Source: Eutrigla gurnardus (lineage: Eukaryota > Chordata > Actinopteri > Perciformes > Triglidae). Taken from it: a DNA stretch of 64,000 bases. The DNA is taken from assembly GCA_963514095.1 (NCBI GenBank), contig OY741266.1:12014297-12078296 (forward strand), given 5' to 3'. The translations under genes were made by a program, and so were the position numbers. Below the pieces are notes generated by a model. The model saw nothing but the letters and a program-made list of their open reading frames with translations, made no database searches and was not told the DNA's origin. This document shows positions 1 through 14,375 of the stretch, one piece after another (positions within the stretch are counted from its first letter, which is position 1; every line of letters starts with the position of its first letter).

Positions 1-55
1 TGTGTGTGTGTGCACGAGGTGTGTGTGTGTGCTCGAGGTGTGTGTGGGTGGGTGG

Positions 56-88
<33 letters not shown>
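1..88. repeat. (TG)n microsatellite
   Basis: Interrupted TG repeat at the window edge, in mpdz intron sequence upstream of exon 481. Confidence 0.95.
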
Positions 89-89
<1 letters not shown>

Positions 90-429
90 TGGCTGATTTA
101 CCTGCTCCTGCCTGTTTGCATTAATGAAGTGTTTGTGTAATCCGCCTAGTGTCTGATTTGATAATGCCAAAGTCAGGTGTTAGTGCGACTGGCATGTGCT
201 AGCCCTCCGGTCACCTGTGCCCCGTGGCCCCATGTGGCCGTGTGATCGCGCGGCGGAGGATGCCGTGTTCATGTCAAGCATGTGTAGCCGTGTTTGTGTG
301 CTAATCTGCCTAGCGTCTGCCTTGATTATGCTGATTATGCCGCCGTTGGGTGTTTGTTTCGCCGACTTGTCTTGTCTGTTTGGCGTGCGTTCAGAGTGGC
401 CTTAGCCAACCGCCCCACTCACCTGTGCC

Positions 430-431
<2 letters not shown>

Positions 432-464
<33 letters not shown>
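432..464. repeat. (TG)n microsatellite at an mpdz acceptor
   Basis: Ends 16 bases before the exon that begins at 481, and so replaces most of the usual polypyrimidine tract. Confidence 0.9.
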
Positions 465-467
<3 letters not shown>

Positions 468-480
468 TGCGTGTTGGCAG

Positions 481-3171
481 GGATGTCGGTGAGCGCTATC
501 AAGGACGGCTCAGGCGTGCTGGTGCGCAGCGTGGTCCAGGGGGGCTCCGTTAGCCAGGATGGCAGGCTGGGGGTGGGTGACGCCATCCTGGCCCTCAACG
601 GAGAGCCTACCTCCAATCTGACCAACGCCAGGGCCAGAGCCGTGCTCCGCAGACACTCTGTCACCGGGCCAGAGATGAGGTGAGGAGCCCAGTCGCTGTC
701 CAACAGCATCACAACACGTACCTAGCTTTTGTTCAGGGCTGAAAATAAAGGACAGGTGATTCTCACTGATCCTGCAAATCATGGTGGAGCTCACACAACT
801 CTATGAAAGCTCTTACAGACACTTCAAAGTTTTCTCTCTGCATCACCTGCTCTCAATAATCCTCAGCCTGTAGCCAGGAACACTGGGGGGCTGGATGTGC
901 GTCACCCTCTTCACAAAGGCTCAAGTGCTGCTTCACATTTCTGAACTGCTGTGGAGAGAGAGACCTCTGACGTGCAGCATGCCATCAAATGTAGTCACAG
1001 CAGTGCATGTTTTTCTAACTTTGACAGGAGGAGGTCAGAATTTCCTGCAGTTTTTGGGGTCTTTTTTTAGCAAAAAATCAAAGCAAAAACATGACTTTAA
1101 CGTAATTATTATGGGCAGCTTTTCTGTATGCAGAGCTGTTACAACACAAGGCCTTTTTCACATCATGGTGGCAGTAGCAGCACAAGTGGGACTGGAAATA
1201 AAGCTGCCATCAGTAATTTCACTATTTCCTCTTGTGCTTTTGCTGCTGTGTCATATCAGATTGTCTTCTGTGACAAAGGCCTGACTTTTACCCATTTAGA
1301 TCACATTCCTGGTCACATTGTGCACCTATTTAACATTATGCTGACAAAAATCTTTTTTGATTGCTTTTTTCTTCTTGGAAAACAAAATATGACACATGCT
1401 TACATCAGCGAGGACCAAACCAATTTCAACCAATAATATCACGGACATCCACCCATCAATCAATCTGCAACTTCGACTTGGCACAGAGCCGGAGAAGGTC
1501 GTGAGCTAATCTTTTCAACGATCAAATCAAATGCCTCCCAAGGTTATGTCCCGCCTGCCGGTCCTGTTTCACTCAGAAACACGTCGCCATTGGCCGGATC
1601 TAGAGCCGGTGTTAGGTTTGTCCATTCTGGGCTACTGTAGAAACGTGGTGGTGCTACTTGGAGGACTCTGTGAAAAGGAACCACTCTGTATTTAGATATT
1701 AACAGCTCATTCTAAAGGAAAAAAAAAAAAACGGAAGAAAACTATTATATATAATACTTATTAATATCACTAAATCTGTTGAATTGCTACACTGTTCCTT
1801 AAAGGACTGGGGTTTTCTGTTATTTTGACTAATTAGATTGACTATGTTGGATTCAGAAGAGGTCTGATCAGGCCCAAGTTAAATGTATGACATAAAGGAA
1901 ACAGGATTTTATTTAAATATATATTTTTTATGGTGTTCTTCAGTATCAAATTGTACATCATTACAGACACAGATCGCCATGACCGCGGCTTCAGTTTCTC
2001 TAGAATATTGGGTTCATCTTCATCTGCCCTATTCTAAATATTTACTCGCTAGACAAACGTCCTCTTGGACTCAACAATGAACTGATTAGATTTTGGTGGT
2101 CAAAGGTCACTGTGACCTCACGTCCGACCCATTTTCTCCAATATCTCAGGAACGCCCAAAGGGATTTCTTTTTTTCAGATTTGGCACAAACATCAATTTA
2201 GACTGAAAGTTGAACCGATTAGAATTTAGTGGTCAAAGGTCAATTCGACCTCACAAAACACGTTTTTGGCTATAACTCGAGAATTGATTTGTGAATTATG
2301 ACAATGTCACACAAAAGTCTAACTTGTCCTTTGGGCCAGACCTAAACTACAACATGAAGGTTATTGTAGTTTAAGAATAAATTACTCTATAACGATGATA
2401 TTATCATCTTCCTTATCTCTGTATATAATCCATCGTGAATAAAAAAATAGATGTAAAAATAGTGCTGTGCATTGTGGTAATTATTCTCAAACATGAATAT
2501 TGTAGGCCATAATAAAGCTTGTTATAATGCTTCACATTATCTGGGGCCTAACAATGGGCCCGACATATGACACATTCCAGTTATAGCATCAAAGTAGGAC
2601 ACGTGTGGCATGTTTAAAAGCTAACCGCTTCCAGTTAGTTATTATATTCATATAAGCTTTCCCTCGTGTCATAGTTTAAACATGTACTTTGCTTGAAAAA
2701 GGAGAAAGCCAGAGTTCTCAGTTTAGAGAATGTGGATCTCCTTTGGGTTTTACAGAGAACAATCAACCACTGGAAGGAAAAAAATAGCAATTGAAGCGCT
2801 CACATTTTCTAGATCTACCCAGATCTTGCCTGCGTGACTCAAACAAGTATTATGTTCATCATAAATAGAAAAATGTGCTCATCGTCACACCTATGACTTT
2901 TCCTACACGTCGCCCCGTGTAAATGATCTCGTCTCACTTTGGATCTTCATCGCCGCCTTGTTTTCCGACGCTGCAATCATCGTTGACTGAGGCGCCGCGG
3001 TCATGTTAAATTAGATTAGATGATGAAATTTTAAAGATTGCCTGAGGGGCAATTGGGAAAATTATTACTTGTTCTAACATCAGCAGATATGGCTCCACAT
3101 GCGACGGTGCTTGTTTGACTGATTGGAGATCAGCCCCACCTCCACCACCGTGCTGCCCTATAAAACACCCA

Positions 3172-3222
<51 letters not shown>

Positions 3223-6200
3223 TCGCTGTCTTTTCTTCCCTCTACCTTTTGCTTTTGCACACTCACTCACTAACACACACACATACACACCCCTTTCAAT
3301 GGTCTAACCTCCAATAACACCTTTTTCCTGCTATGCGAAATATCTCTGAATAATTCATCCCTCATCTCACCTTGAACAGCGTGCTTCTGAATAAAAGAGT
3401 GTTTTAAAGCGCCTCTCATAGATGCGCACCACAATACACACACACACACATCTAAACACACACTCACGCATGCATTGTGTCTTTCTCTATCACTCGCACA
3501 CACACACACTCTCTCGCTGCCTCCTCCTGACAGCACTAGAGACAAACTAGTGGAGTAGAGTGGAGGCAGATGAGTTGCTTTGGCAGCCTCAGAATGAGAG
3601 CGACGAGAGAAGGGTGAGGGCTCGTCACTATCAAACCGCCTCTTTTGAGACACGACAGGCTGTCCGCATGGCTCAGTCACAACAGCTTAGTGCCCGAGAC
3701 CTCCATATTCAATCTGCCACCGTGAGGAGGAAGTGGCTCTTTGGGCGGATTCAAAACGGCGCATCTATCGGTGGCGTCGCGCAAGAGTGGAAGTAGGAGG
3801 AGGAGGAGGGGGAGCTTTAATGACGTCCTTGACACTTTACTTCCATGACATTGTTTACGCCGCAGCTTAGATGGATCCGGGCTGATGCAAGACACGTTTT
3901 GAACTTTTTATTTTTTATTTTTTATTAATCACAAATGCAAAGTCAAAAAAATCTAATCTTTTCATCTTGTATCAGCTGCAGCACAACCGGTGTAAGTGGA
4001 GTGCATCTTAAATTTCAGAGCGCTTAAAAACATCTGACATGAAAGGAAGCAGCCTATTGATTGCTTTACAGGTCTGCAATATAAAAAACAAATCTGCATC
4101 ATTAACTGCTTATTGATTAATGGTGGTTTATTTTGATATTTTGATTAGAGATATTTTGCCTGATTGATGAGTCTGACAAGCTGAAGTTAAAACCTAAACA
4201 TTTAATATGTATTGTAGTGATTAACGAGCAAACGGCTCTCGGTCAACCTCAAGGTGACAACAAGAAAGCAGGATGGCACCACACCTGGCCAACAACTTAA
4301 CTTTTGTACAGAGCCAAGCTGACTGGCTGCTTGTTGATGCTGCATATTTACAGTACAGACACGAGAGTGGTGTCAATCTTTTCATCTAATTCTTTAAACA
4401 ATAACATTTCATTATTCCCTCTTTCCATGACAGAGATAACAACAAAAGATCTCTGACAGGTGTGTCTGTGATGGAATCCCCCACTGACGGGCTGTAAGGC
4501 TTTACACTTCATTCTGTCTGGTTAAAAAAAAAAAAATCAAACTTAACCCAAGCTGTCTGCCTGCCGGAGGTTCAGCAGTGTGTGTACTGGTGGGTGTGTT
4601 AGCTGTTAGCAGTTAGCCAAACACACTGTCAAAAACAGTGAGTGCACTAAAGACCCCTACCCGCCAGGCGCCGGTTAAGAGTAGAGAGTGAGGCGTCAGC
4701 AGGCAGTCAGTGGCAGAATAAAACAGGCAATAAAAGGTGTTTTCAGAAAGGTGTGAGTCTCGGCATCCACAAGAGGTCCTTAAGCCCAAAACATGATGCA
4801 GTTTGCTGCAGCAGAAAGTGAGCCTAGCTGTGAAACACAGAGGTGCACACACACTAACTCATAGACGGACAAACATATAATAATAATAATAATAATAATA
4901 ATTATACATCTATATGTATCTCTATGGAAACCTATTTATTAGTCATGTGCAGATGTGATGTTTAGCCTGATGGGAGTCATATTTAACATGTTTTCACCCT
5001 GCCTCCTCAGCATAACCTACGTCCCGGCCCATCAGGTGGATCATTACCGGACCCGCCTGTGTTTACCCCCTCTGGCCTCCGTCGTAGCAGACAGCGCCTC
5101 ATCCCCACCCACCCCACCGACGCCATCTCCAGAACCGATACCGGCCCGATCCCCTGGTCCGGTCAGAGCTGCGGCTCAGACTCCACCTTCCTCCGCCCTC
5201 AAACCCATTGCCTCGGTCAAATTTAAAGCGGCAGCTCCGGATCCAGCGGCGGTCAGAGCGTCATCTACAGCTGCAGTCAAAGTCCCAGCCCTGGTCCCCA
5301 CCATCACCCTGGCCCCAGATTCAAGGTAACGTAAGGTCCAGAGAGTCTCAGTCTACTATTTATGGTCACCTAATCCCAACTCAGGCCCCAGAGTGCAAGA
5401 TAAACCTGTCTCAGGGTTTATTAGACTTCAAGGCTCCAGCTCTTTATTACATGTTGATGTGTTTGCTGCATAAAACACAGTTTGCAGAATTCACACTTTG
5501 ACATGCATTCAATAAATTCTGCCACGTTGCGGGTTTGGCGTGTTTGACCTTTTGATTTTTATAGCCGCCGCGGTTTTTATTACTGCAACACATCACACAT
5601 TTCACTTCCCCAGCAGCTTAAGTCATACTAATGATCTGAGTTATTATCTGACACGTTAATTAAAAGAAACAACGGGTTTCAGTGTGTGCGGCCGGCTCAG
5701 TTTGAGCCTCTTCCAGTCCGAATTTGCTCGTCCCCGTTCTCCTCTGAGGTAAAGGCAAAAGCTTCCCCGAATGTTGAATCTCTGAGTTATATTTAGCTGT
5801 TCGCTTATGGATCTCAGTGCTGACTGTCAGCGAAAATGAATTGTCTCGCTTCCGTCTATCCGTGCTTTCCCTCCGTCTCTGTGCCGCTGCCTCTCCACCG
5901 CCTCCCTCACTCCCATTTCTCTCTGCTGCCTTTTCTTCACTCTTATCTTCCAATACGTCCTCTTTTGTCTCTTTCTCCGTCGTACTTCTGTCTTGACTCC
6001 ACGTGTCTACATCTCTCATCTCTCTGGTCTTTGTCTCTTTACCTCGTTCTCCTCTCCTCCCTGCCTTGGTCCTACCCCCCTCTCCTGGCCGCTCTCTTTC
6101 AGCCCTGGTGGAACCATTTGTTCTGCCCTCTTCTGTAGCTTAACTGGCTATAGGCTCCTGCTGCGCAGATAGCACCACTATCACTCACCTCCATGGGCTT

Positions 6201-6258
6201 ATTACAGCCCTCCACCGTTAAATATATTCATGAAAAATTCTCTCCTTCTCTACCTCTT

Positions 6259-6328
<70 letters not shown>

Positions 6329-8223
6329 GTACACACACATATAAAGTGTATGTATACCGAGATACACATTTTGATATAAAGACACACACACACACACGTT
6401 CTGTAAAGACACTACTTTGCTGTGAACTCGCTGGCAGAAAATGTGTGTTTCCACATCTATTTGCAACTAAAGCAGTGTATCTTCTCAAGGCCTGCCATTA
6501 TATATCGCCATTGGTCACGAGTCAAAGTGTGTCCGGGGCCGCAACTAACAATTATTTTCATTTTGTATGAGTCTTTCAATATTTTTTTCGATTCATCGGT
6601 GAGTTGTTTGGCCAAATGTCTTTTTGACCACATCTGAAATATATAGATTTTTTCTGTCACAGGTGAGTGACAAAACCAGAACATGTTCACATGTAGAAGC
6701 TGGAGAAGATTTTTTTCAAACCAATTAATCAATTATCAAAATAGTTGCGGTCGATACGTTGTTATCCACAGCAGTGCTGCGGGTATTATGCAGTCAGATG
6801 CGATTGAAGTCACAGGGCTGAAACAAATGGTTATTTCCACAAAGGATTAATTAAAATAATGTTTTTCGAGTCTAAAACCTGAAGATATATTATATATTGA
6901 CAGAAAACAGAGTACAACAAATCCTCACATCTGAGAGGCTGGAATTAAAAAATATTGCCAGCCAAATTTCTGTCAATTGACTGATTGAACGATTAATTGA
7001 ATGCATTATCAAACTCATGAAGAATATTCTGACATATTGAAGAGAGGCAGTGAAGCACATGATCATCAGGTTTTCCATCGAATGTCACGCATTCATTTAG
7101 TATGTTTTCTGTTTTCATGTTCTGTTGTCGCCATCAGCTGGCAGATTCCAAAATCTCTCCCTGACAAGACGAAGGAGCAAAGGAAAGCAGATGGAGTTAT
7201 TGTGGAGGAGAAGAAGGACAGGATCAGTGAGGTGGAGATAAAGGTGGACGGAGAGGAGGAGCTTCATTCTCATAGCACAGTGTCTTGGGATCAACCCAGA
7301 AGGTTAGTGAATCAGTGGTAGAAGTAACAATGGGGCTTTTTTTACCCATTAGATTTTATTCAGATTTTATTCAGATTTTCTGCCTTTTTTCCCCCAAAAA
7401 ATCTGCCCATGATGCCCTTTATCCTCTCCCTGCCAGAGAAGGCTTAACAAAATCCTGGTGTGATGAGGTTATGTTCACAGCAGGGGGAGAACAGCACAGC
7501 AAGCAGCACACTCAACACGCTCATAATTCTTAGACCCAGAGAAACTGACTACTTTCACAACCTGTATTTAGCACATTTCTGACTGCACCCTCCATGGATA
7601 CAGCACATAAGTGGCCCTGCATGCAAAGACCACCTTCTGTGTGGCTCACTCTCACGTAGAATATTCTATTATCTTGACTTTAATCTTAGAAAGCCCTCAG
7701 CAGCAGATAGAGACGTGTTCAAAAAAGCACAGCCATTGGATTTATCTTAGGCCACGTAGGTTCCCGTCAGGCATACAGAGGGCATTTGTGCATCATCACC
7801 GTGCCCATAAAGGATTTCCAGCTCTACGGTATGTGAGGATGTTCCCAGTATCCTGCTTTGTGTTTCCAGTGTGCGGCTGACGAGAGCGGCGGGCCAGTCC
7901 CTTGGTATCAGCATAATGGGAGGCCGAGGCATGGGCCGGAGACTGAGCAGTGGCGAAATGATGAGGGGAGTCTTCATCAAGCACATCAGCCCCGACAGCC
8001 CGGCAGCACATAATGGCACCCTCCGGACCGGAGACAGGATACTGGAGGTGTGTGTGTGTGTGTGCGTGTGTGTGCCTGTGTGTGTGTGTGTGTGTGTGTG
8101 TGTCTTGATGATGCCTGCATATACCATAGACGAGCCTGTGAGTGGTAGAGAGACTGGGAAATGGCAACCACGGGATTTTGTGCGTTTGCTACACAAGCAT
8201 GTGTTCACACACTGTGTAATGGA

Positions 8224-8265
<42 letters not shown>

Positions 8266-10269
8266 ACATCACGTAGCTGATGATTTGATGATAATGTTTT
8301 ACAGTAATGAACAATCGTGTTGCCTAAATAAGCAGAAAATCCCTCTCAGCTCTGTTGTCATTATACAATACAGGATTGTTCCTCCTCCATATTTTAGGTG
8401 CAATAGTTTTATACAGGCAGATAAAGTGCACACTGTAATTTGTCAATGCACCTTACTGAGTCTCGCCCACACATATCTATATCTGAGCAACTATAAAGTG
8501 GAAATCTGTGAGAAGAGATTCATTTAATCCTAATTCTCTGACTCATTTTATTGAGCACTATTTAACCATTATCAGATTTTGCCGTATGGTTTCTAATAAG
8601 GTAGGTCTGTCATATCTGTGGCTGTATTCTATATGAATGTTGTGTTGTGGGTGAATGAGCAGGGCTGCTTGAACCCTCTGAGACCCTCAGAATTGCATGA
8701 ACTGTGTATGACTTGAAAGGTGAGACTTGTGGATCAAATGAGCCCAATTGCATTAATATTTAGTGTTCGTCCCCAAAGTAGCCACTTCACTTTGTTTTAA
8801 AAAACTTGATCACTGTATAAAATGACCTGCTGTGACCTCTCAGATAGTCCCACCCTCATGAAACCTTTCAACCACAAACCAGAGGCCAAGGATATTTGCA
8901 AGGTGTATGGCTTCATCAGGTGGTTTCTGAAGAGATACCTAATGACAGCCTGACTTCTTCTATGGTGTTAATCAAGGTCTTGGTATGTTAATGTGGTATT
9001 TTGGAGGCATCTTTTAATCATTTCTTTTAGCAATTCTCGAGTGGTTAAAAACAAAAGTTGAAAAAATAAATTGTCGACTTATGAGAGATAATAGAGTTTG
9101 GGGATGGCTGTATTCTTCAATCATAATTTTCCTAAACCCCTTCACCCTTTTTATAATTTATATTCATTATTTATTATTTCTGATTTAAGACTAGATCAAC
9201 TTGACACATACTGCTGAGCTGCATCTCCTATGAATCCCTGGATCCTCAGCTTTTAGATGATGTACACCCCTTCTACTGTTGACCTGCTATCTCCCCCTAA
9301 ACATCCCTCGCCTCCCCCTAAAAAGGACAGAAACGGGTCTATGTGGGTCTCTAAGATATTGTTCAATACCTGGTTGTGTGTGTTGACTTGGCCAAGGTGT
9401 GTGGTGTGGACCTGAGAGATGCCAGCCATGAGCAGGCGGTGGAGGCCATCCGCAGGGCGGGAGACTCGGTGGTCTTCGTGGTCCAGTCTGGACAACACAG
9501 ATCTCAGGTACTGACACTCAGAACCTCCCCCCCAAAAAAACCTACTACTGTCGTAGATATACACCGTGCAATCTATATTCAGGTATACGCATACATTACA
9601 TAGCATAGGATTTGAGTCCCTCGGCACTCCAGATTGTTTCAGACAGAGTCTCGATACTCAAAGAACGCAGTGTGGGAGTTTGAAGTGTAACAGTGGTCTT
9701 GGTCTATACAGTATATACATGGCGTGTTGGATGCATCATTTGAAGCAGTCTGTTTCAAAGTCCTATAGAAGTTCATCCCTCTTCTCTGGTGTTTCACCCA
9801 CAGTCCCCGATGCTCGCCAACCATGAGAGACTCGCTACAACACCGCAGTCCAACTCACACAGCGGCAAGGTAACACGCGTCTGCTCCGCACTGCTGTTTT
9901 CTCTTTTAGAAATAAATAAGGTGTTAAAAAGTAGATAGTATAGGAAATTATATCAGCAGTGGCTACTTTATTTAGTGTTTTTAAAGGTCGTGTCCACAAC
10001 TTTTAGACAAGCTGTGAAATCACTTCCTCAGTCTCTGTTCCCACTCAGTTGCTGATGTATGGCTGTAGAGTAGAGAGAATGTTATGTTATCCATAGAGTG
10101 GTGAGTCATTAACACCTACGTGGTATTTTTGGGTTTGTGGTGCTGATGTGTACAGAACTACTTTATCTGTGTTTCCCCTCATGATCGTAGGAAGCAGAGA
10201 GTCTCAGTCTGTTCCTTAGTCTCTCCCCAACAAACCCCTTCACTCCCACCCCCTTTAAGGTTGGTACAC

Positions 10270-10327
<58 letters not shown>

Positions 10328-13300
10328 GCTATCATGGTTATGCAGCATCTTAAAAGCAGCCGTGCATTAGCATTTGCACTAAGCCAACTTCCAAAAACTT
10401 AATTAACGTGCATATTTGTAGATAGAACCCCTCGTAGTTCAAAGTCCCTCGCAGCTACCTTGTTTGTTTAAACCCTTTGTTTTTTTCTTCGGTGGAGATG
10501 CATAACTCTCTAAATAGACAGCGCCTCCGTTTGAAGTTATGTTTCCACTCACTTGTAAGTCGGTTACAAAATAATGCATGATTCTGGTCATCTTTCATGT
10601 TATTTTTAGCTGACATTAAAACTGTATTCATTAATTCATCCTGTTCGTCAGTTTTTTTTTTCCTTCCCTCCCCAATGCTACATCTAGCACACTGGAGAAG
10701 CCTCAGGGGCAGTCCAACTCAAGCCTGAAGGACCCCTGAGGCATCTCCAACTCCGCCTGTTCAATAATGCAAAACTTCTCCCCAGGTACCTTCGCCGACA
10801 TCCGATAGGACGGATCGGAGGAGCCCTGTTACCGTCGCGGCACCAATCGCGGCTGAGGATAAGGGCGACACCGGCAGGAGTAAGTCTGCATCATAAAGAA
10901 GATCCTTTAAAGCCCCCTGGAATTGGAGCCGTGTTGGGATTTTAGTGCAGGTCACGTGACGCCCTCCGGCTCGGAGAGACTTTACACTATGAGCTCTTGT
11001 TAGAAAAGAATGAGCTATAACACTCAAATAAATAAATAAAAAGTCTCACACACATAGATATTACTCTTTGAACGTGTTTCAAGGTCCGTTATTTGAAAGC
11101 CATGAAGAGGTTTCATTCAATGCTGGAGCGAGGCGGTTTCACTGCTATTCACATTAGTCATTCACACCTCGGCCTTTGCTTTTCTTTATGCACAACGAGT
11201 ATTAAAAATGCCCTATAGGGTTCTGTTGTAAACAAACAATAAAATGGCACTACTAACATCCTGGAATCACTTTACATTTTGTTAAGAGACAAATAATTGT
11301 ATTGTGTCACAGATAAAACAAACATCATTCTTAGTGAACAACCCTTTTAGTGAAAAACAATCAATCTTAAATATGACTCTAAATATAGGGTCTACCTGCA
11401 TAAATAAAGATAAATATTTAAAGAAGATAATCATTTCTGCATCTTGTATTTTTTAAATCCGGCTATATGTTTCACTCCTCTACCATGAGGCCGAGCTAGA
11501 CAGCTTTTTCAAGTCACTCGTGATGATATTTATCCAGATAATGGAAATTCACCAAGATTAATTTATTGTGAGGGTTTTTTATTGTAATCTACCTTAAAAT
11601 CATGTATTGCCCCATCCCTAGTCTTGACGCTTATGTTAATCTAAGTCACGTTAATATTTATGCACACACACACGGATGTAGACATGCACACAGACAAAAT
11701 TGCAGCATCTCACAGAAGCTCCTTTTCAGGTCATAACATGTAGCATTCCACACTTAATTAATTAATTATTAATATACTTTGTTTTGCTTACCTATTAGCT
11801 CATCCTCCTCCCTGTTAACTCTCCTCTCCCCCAGAAAAGATGCTCCAGCGTTACGGCAGCTTATCTGGGAAGCTCCATATGATTGAGCTGGAGAAGGACC
11901 TGGCGGCTCGCGGCCTTGGAATCACCCTTTCTGGGTCCAAGGACGGTTCCAGGGCCCGCATGAGCGTCCACGTGGCGGAGATAGACCCTCAAGGACCTGC
12001 TGGATTAGATGGGAGGATACGGGTTGGAGACGAGCTGCTGGAGGTACGGAGGAAAGTGAACGGAGAGCAGCATTCGGTTAGGAGGGTTGCGATTAACAGA
12101 TGGGAGAGTTTTTTAGGGGGGACAAGAAGGGTTGGAGTCCTAGAGAGAGACAAAATATCAGAGTTAAAATTGAGAGCAGCTGAACGAGCAGTGGGTTGTG
12201 GGTGGGAGTCATGAATGAGTAGAGAGCGTTGAGGGCCTGCGCCGTAGATTTATCAGACAAATTAGCATTTGAAGGGTGGTTGGTGTTGGGCTGGATTCTT
12301 CCCATGAGCCACAGTGTAAGAGAGACGATGAGGAGAGGGCTGAGGGGGAGGAGGGGAGGCAGGAGAAGATAGCACAGAACTGTGTGGAGGTGGATAGGAT
12401 AAAGATCGGTGAGGAGACAGCACATCGTTTGTCTTCCAGATCAATGGCCAGATCTTGTACGGCCGGAGTCACCAAAACGCCTCCACCATCATCAATAACG
12501 CCCCGTCTCACGTCAAGATCATCCTCATCAGGTAACAGCCAGAGTGGCGTTTGCGTTTCTGTCGGACTCTAATTAAACAGGGTACAGGTGTTGGATGAGC
12601 AGCTCAGGGATGATCACAGATTTTGGTTTTGTTTTACAAGGAATAAAGCAGCTTTGGGTCAAACGGCACACAGATCCACAGCGGAGCGCGACGACACGGT
12701 TGACTCCCGGACGAACTCTGCAGAGACAAGACGCCTGTCCGGAGACCTCCAGCACGTCATCCCACCTCAGGTGCCATAACTTGAGTAAATCAAGGCACTA
12801 CAATGATAGCAGACTCTTATTGTAGCACTGATACAAGAGAAATTACGATGGCCTTCTCACATCGTTGTAAATGTGATATTAGCTATTATTTGCGTCACTA
12901 AAGAGTTTTTTTTTCCTACTTATTTTTTATCTCACTCCAGGATCACAAAGGTCTTGGCCTCTGCCGGGCAGAGGGGGAGTCCAAGGAAGGGCCAGTGGTC
13001 AGGTCCCTGATCCAGCACGGCACTGCCAGTAAGGTGTGACATCACCAGTAGCATCACCATAACCTTCAACCTCCCTCATCAATAACATTAGTCCATTTTG
13101 TAGCCGACATAATATTACTGTATTTCAACCATAGAAATAAAAATTTGACTAGAAGAAAATAAAGTGGTGATTACGGTGAGTTGTAGTGATCGCTGCTGCG
13201 GGAAGAGAGCGGGCACTGCCCAGGGGACGGATGGCTGCTAGGTAGTTAGCTATGTAGTTAGATATGTAGTTAGCTAGGTAGTTAGCTAGGTAGTTAGCTA

Positions 13301-14333
13301 GGTAGCGGCTTGGAAGTGAGGGACCTTTAGACCCAGCACTGCCGCCGTTCACCAGCTCATTTTCTGTAACCAGTGTTTTAATAAAAAACAGCAGAATTTG
13401 CAAGCTAGCAAACTAGCCTGCTGTGCGCTAGTTAGCTAGCTAGCTTGCTAATTCCACTGCTTTAATGTTACACTTGTTAAAGAATATGAGCCAAACAAAG
13501 TTGTCACACACCTGACAATACCAATGTACTCATTTACGCTGTCTCTCTTCATACCTGATAACAATACTACTCCACTGCTAGTTGTTACTGCAAAACCTCC
13601 AACTTGCCATAAGTTGGTTTATTTTATACAAAAAAAATGGCCCGTTACAATGGTCGCTGTGGAAACAGCACATGCAAAAATGGCCGCCCCGACCATCCTG
13701 CTATGTTGACTTGAATGGGAATGTATTTTTGCTCCTATTTTATTTCTGTTATCTCAACCAATTCAGTGGCATTTGTTCATCTTATAGTGTGCATCCTCAT
13801 CACATGCTAATTTATTATGATTTTGCAATCGAGTAAACCCTGTAGACGCATTAAGGTGTAACCAGCCAGTAAAAGTGGAGCTAATTTTAAAAAACGTTAT
13901 CGATTGATCTTATCTGCCAAAAATAATATTTTCCTCTGAGAAGTAGTATAAAGTAATGGAAGAGAGAGAAAAAGAGGTGTGGATGCACATACACATGCAG
14001 CTGTGAATAATGATGTGATGGCTCTCACCTCTTGGTATTTCTGTTAATATTTCAACCATAATAACCTTGAGATAATGGTTGCCATGTTCTCGAGTGATGT
14101 CGTCATGTACTAATATGCTTTCATGTAGGGCTCCAGGCAATAGTTATATTCAGATATTTATCCAGAGGGCGCATTTGATTTTTAATCTCACTTCCTCTAC
14201 ATCCTTCTGCTGTACATTTTTTGCGTATCTTCCATTATAATTGTCTGTCTGGGTGCAGGATGGCAGGATAAAGGCTGGAGACAGAACCATAGCGGTGGCT
14301 GAGAAACCTGTGGCAGGACTGTCAGCGGCCAAG

Positions 14334-14375
<42 letters not shown>

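Larger units (their letters stand above)
481..5040 (+). other. mpdz: mpdz PDZ6 (second part) and Pro/Ala-rich linker
   Basis: Exon 481-679 starts at the binding loop (GMSVSA), continues through GVLVRSVVQGGSVSQDGRLG and VGDAILALNGE, and ends in the last helix (ARAVLRRHS). Exon 5011-5325 finishes the domain with ITYVPA. The rest of that exon encodes a linker rich in Pro, Ala and Ser (about 80 residues), without the Glu-rich run found in the mammalian linker. The start of PDZ6 lies on an exon before the window. Confidence 0.9.
7290..9507 (+). other. mpdz: mpdz PDZ7
   Basis: Spread over exons 7138-7302 (WDQPR lead-in), 7870-8047 and 9397-9507. The carboxylate-binding loop reads SLGISI. The core continues GVFIKHISPDSPAAHNGTL and RTGDRILE, then VCGVDLRDASHEQAVEAI. 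The helix-B histidine (SHEQ) fits a class I ligand pocket. The donor at 8048 merges directly into a (GT)n microsatellite. Confidence 0.92.

Noticed and set aside
419..712. Open frames made of HTHTHT or CVCVCV runs at many places
   Set aside because: They are translations of (CA)n, (TG)n and (CT)n microsatellites, not proteins.
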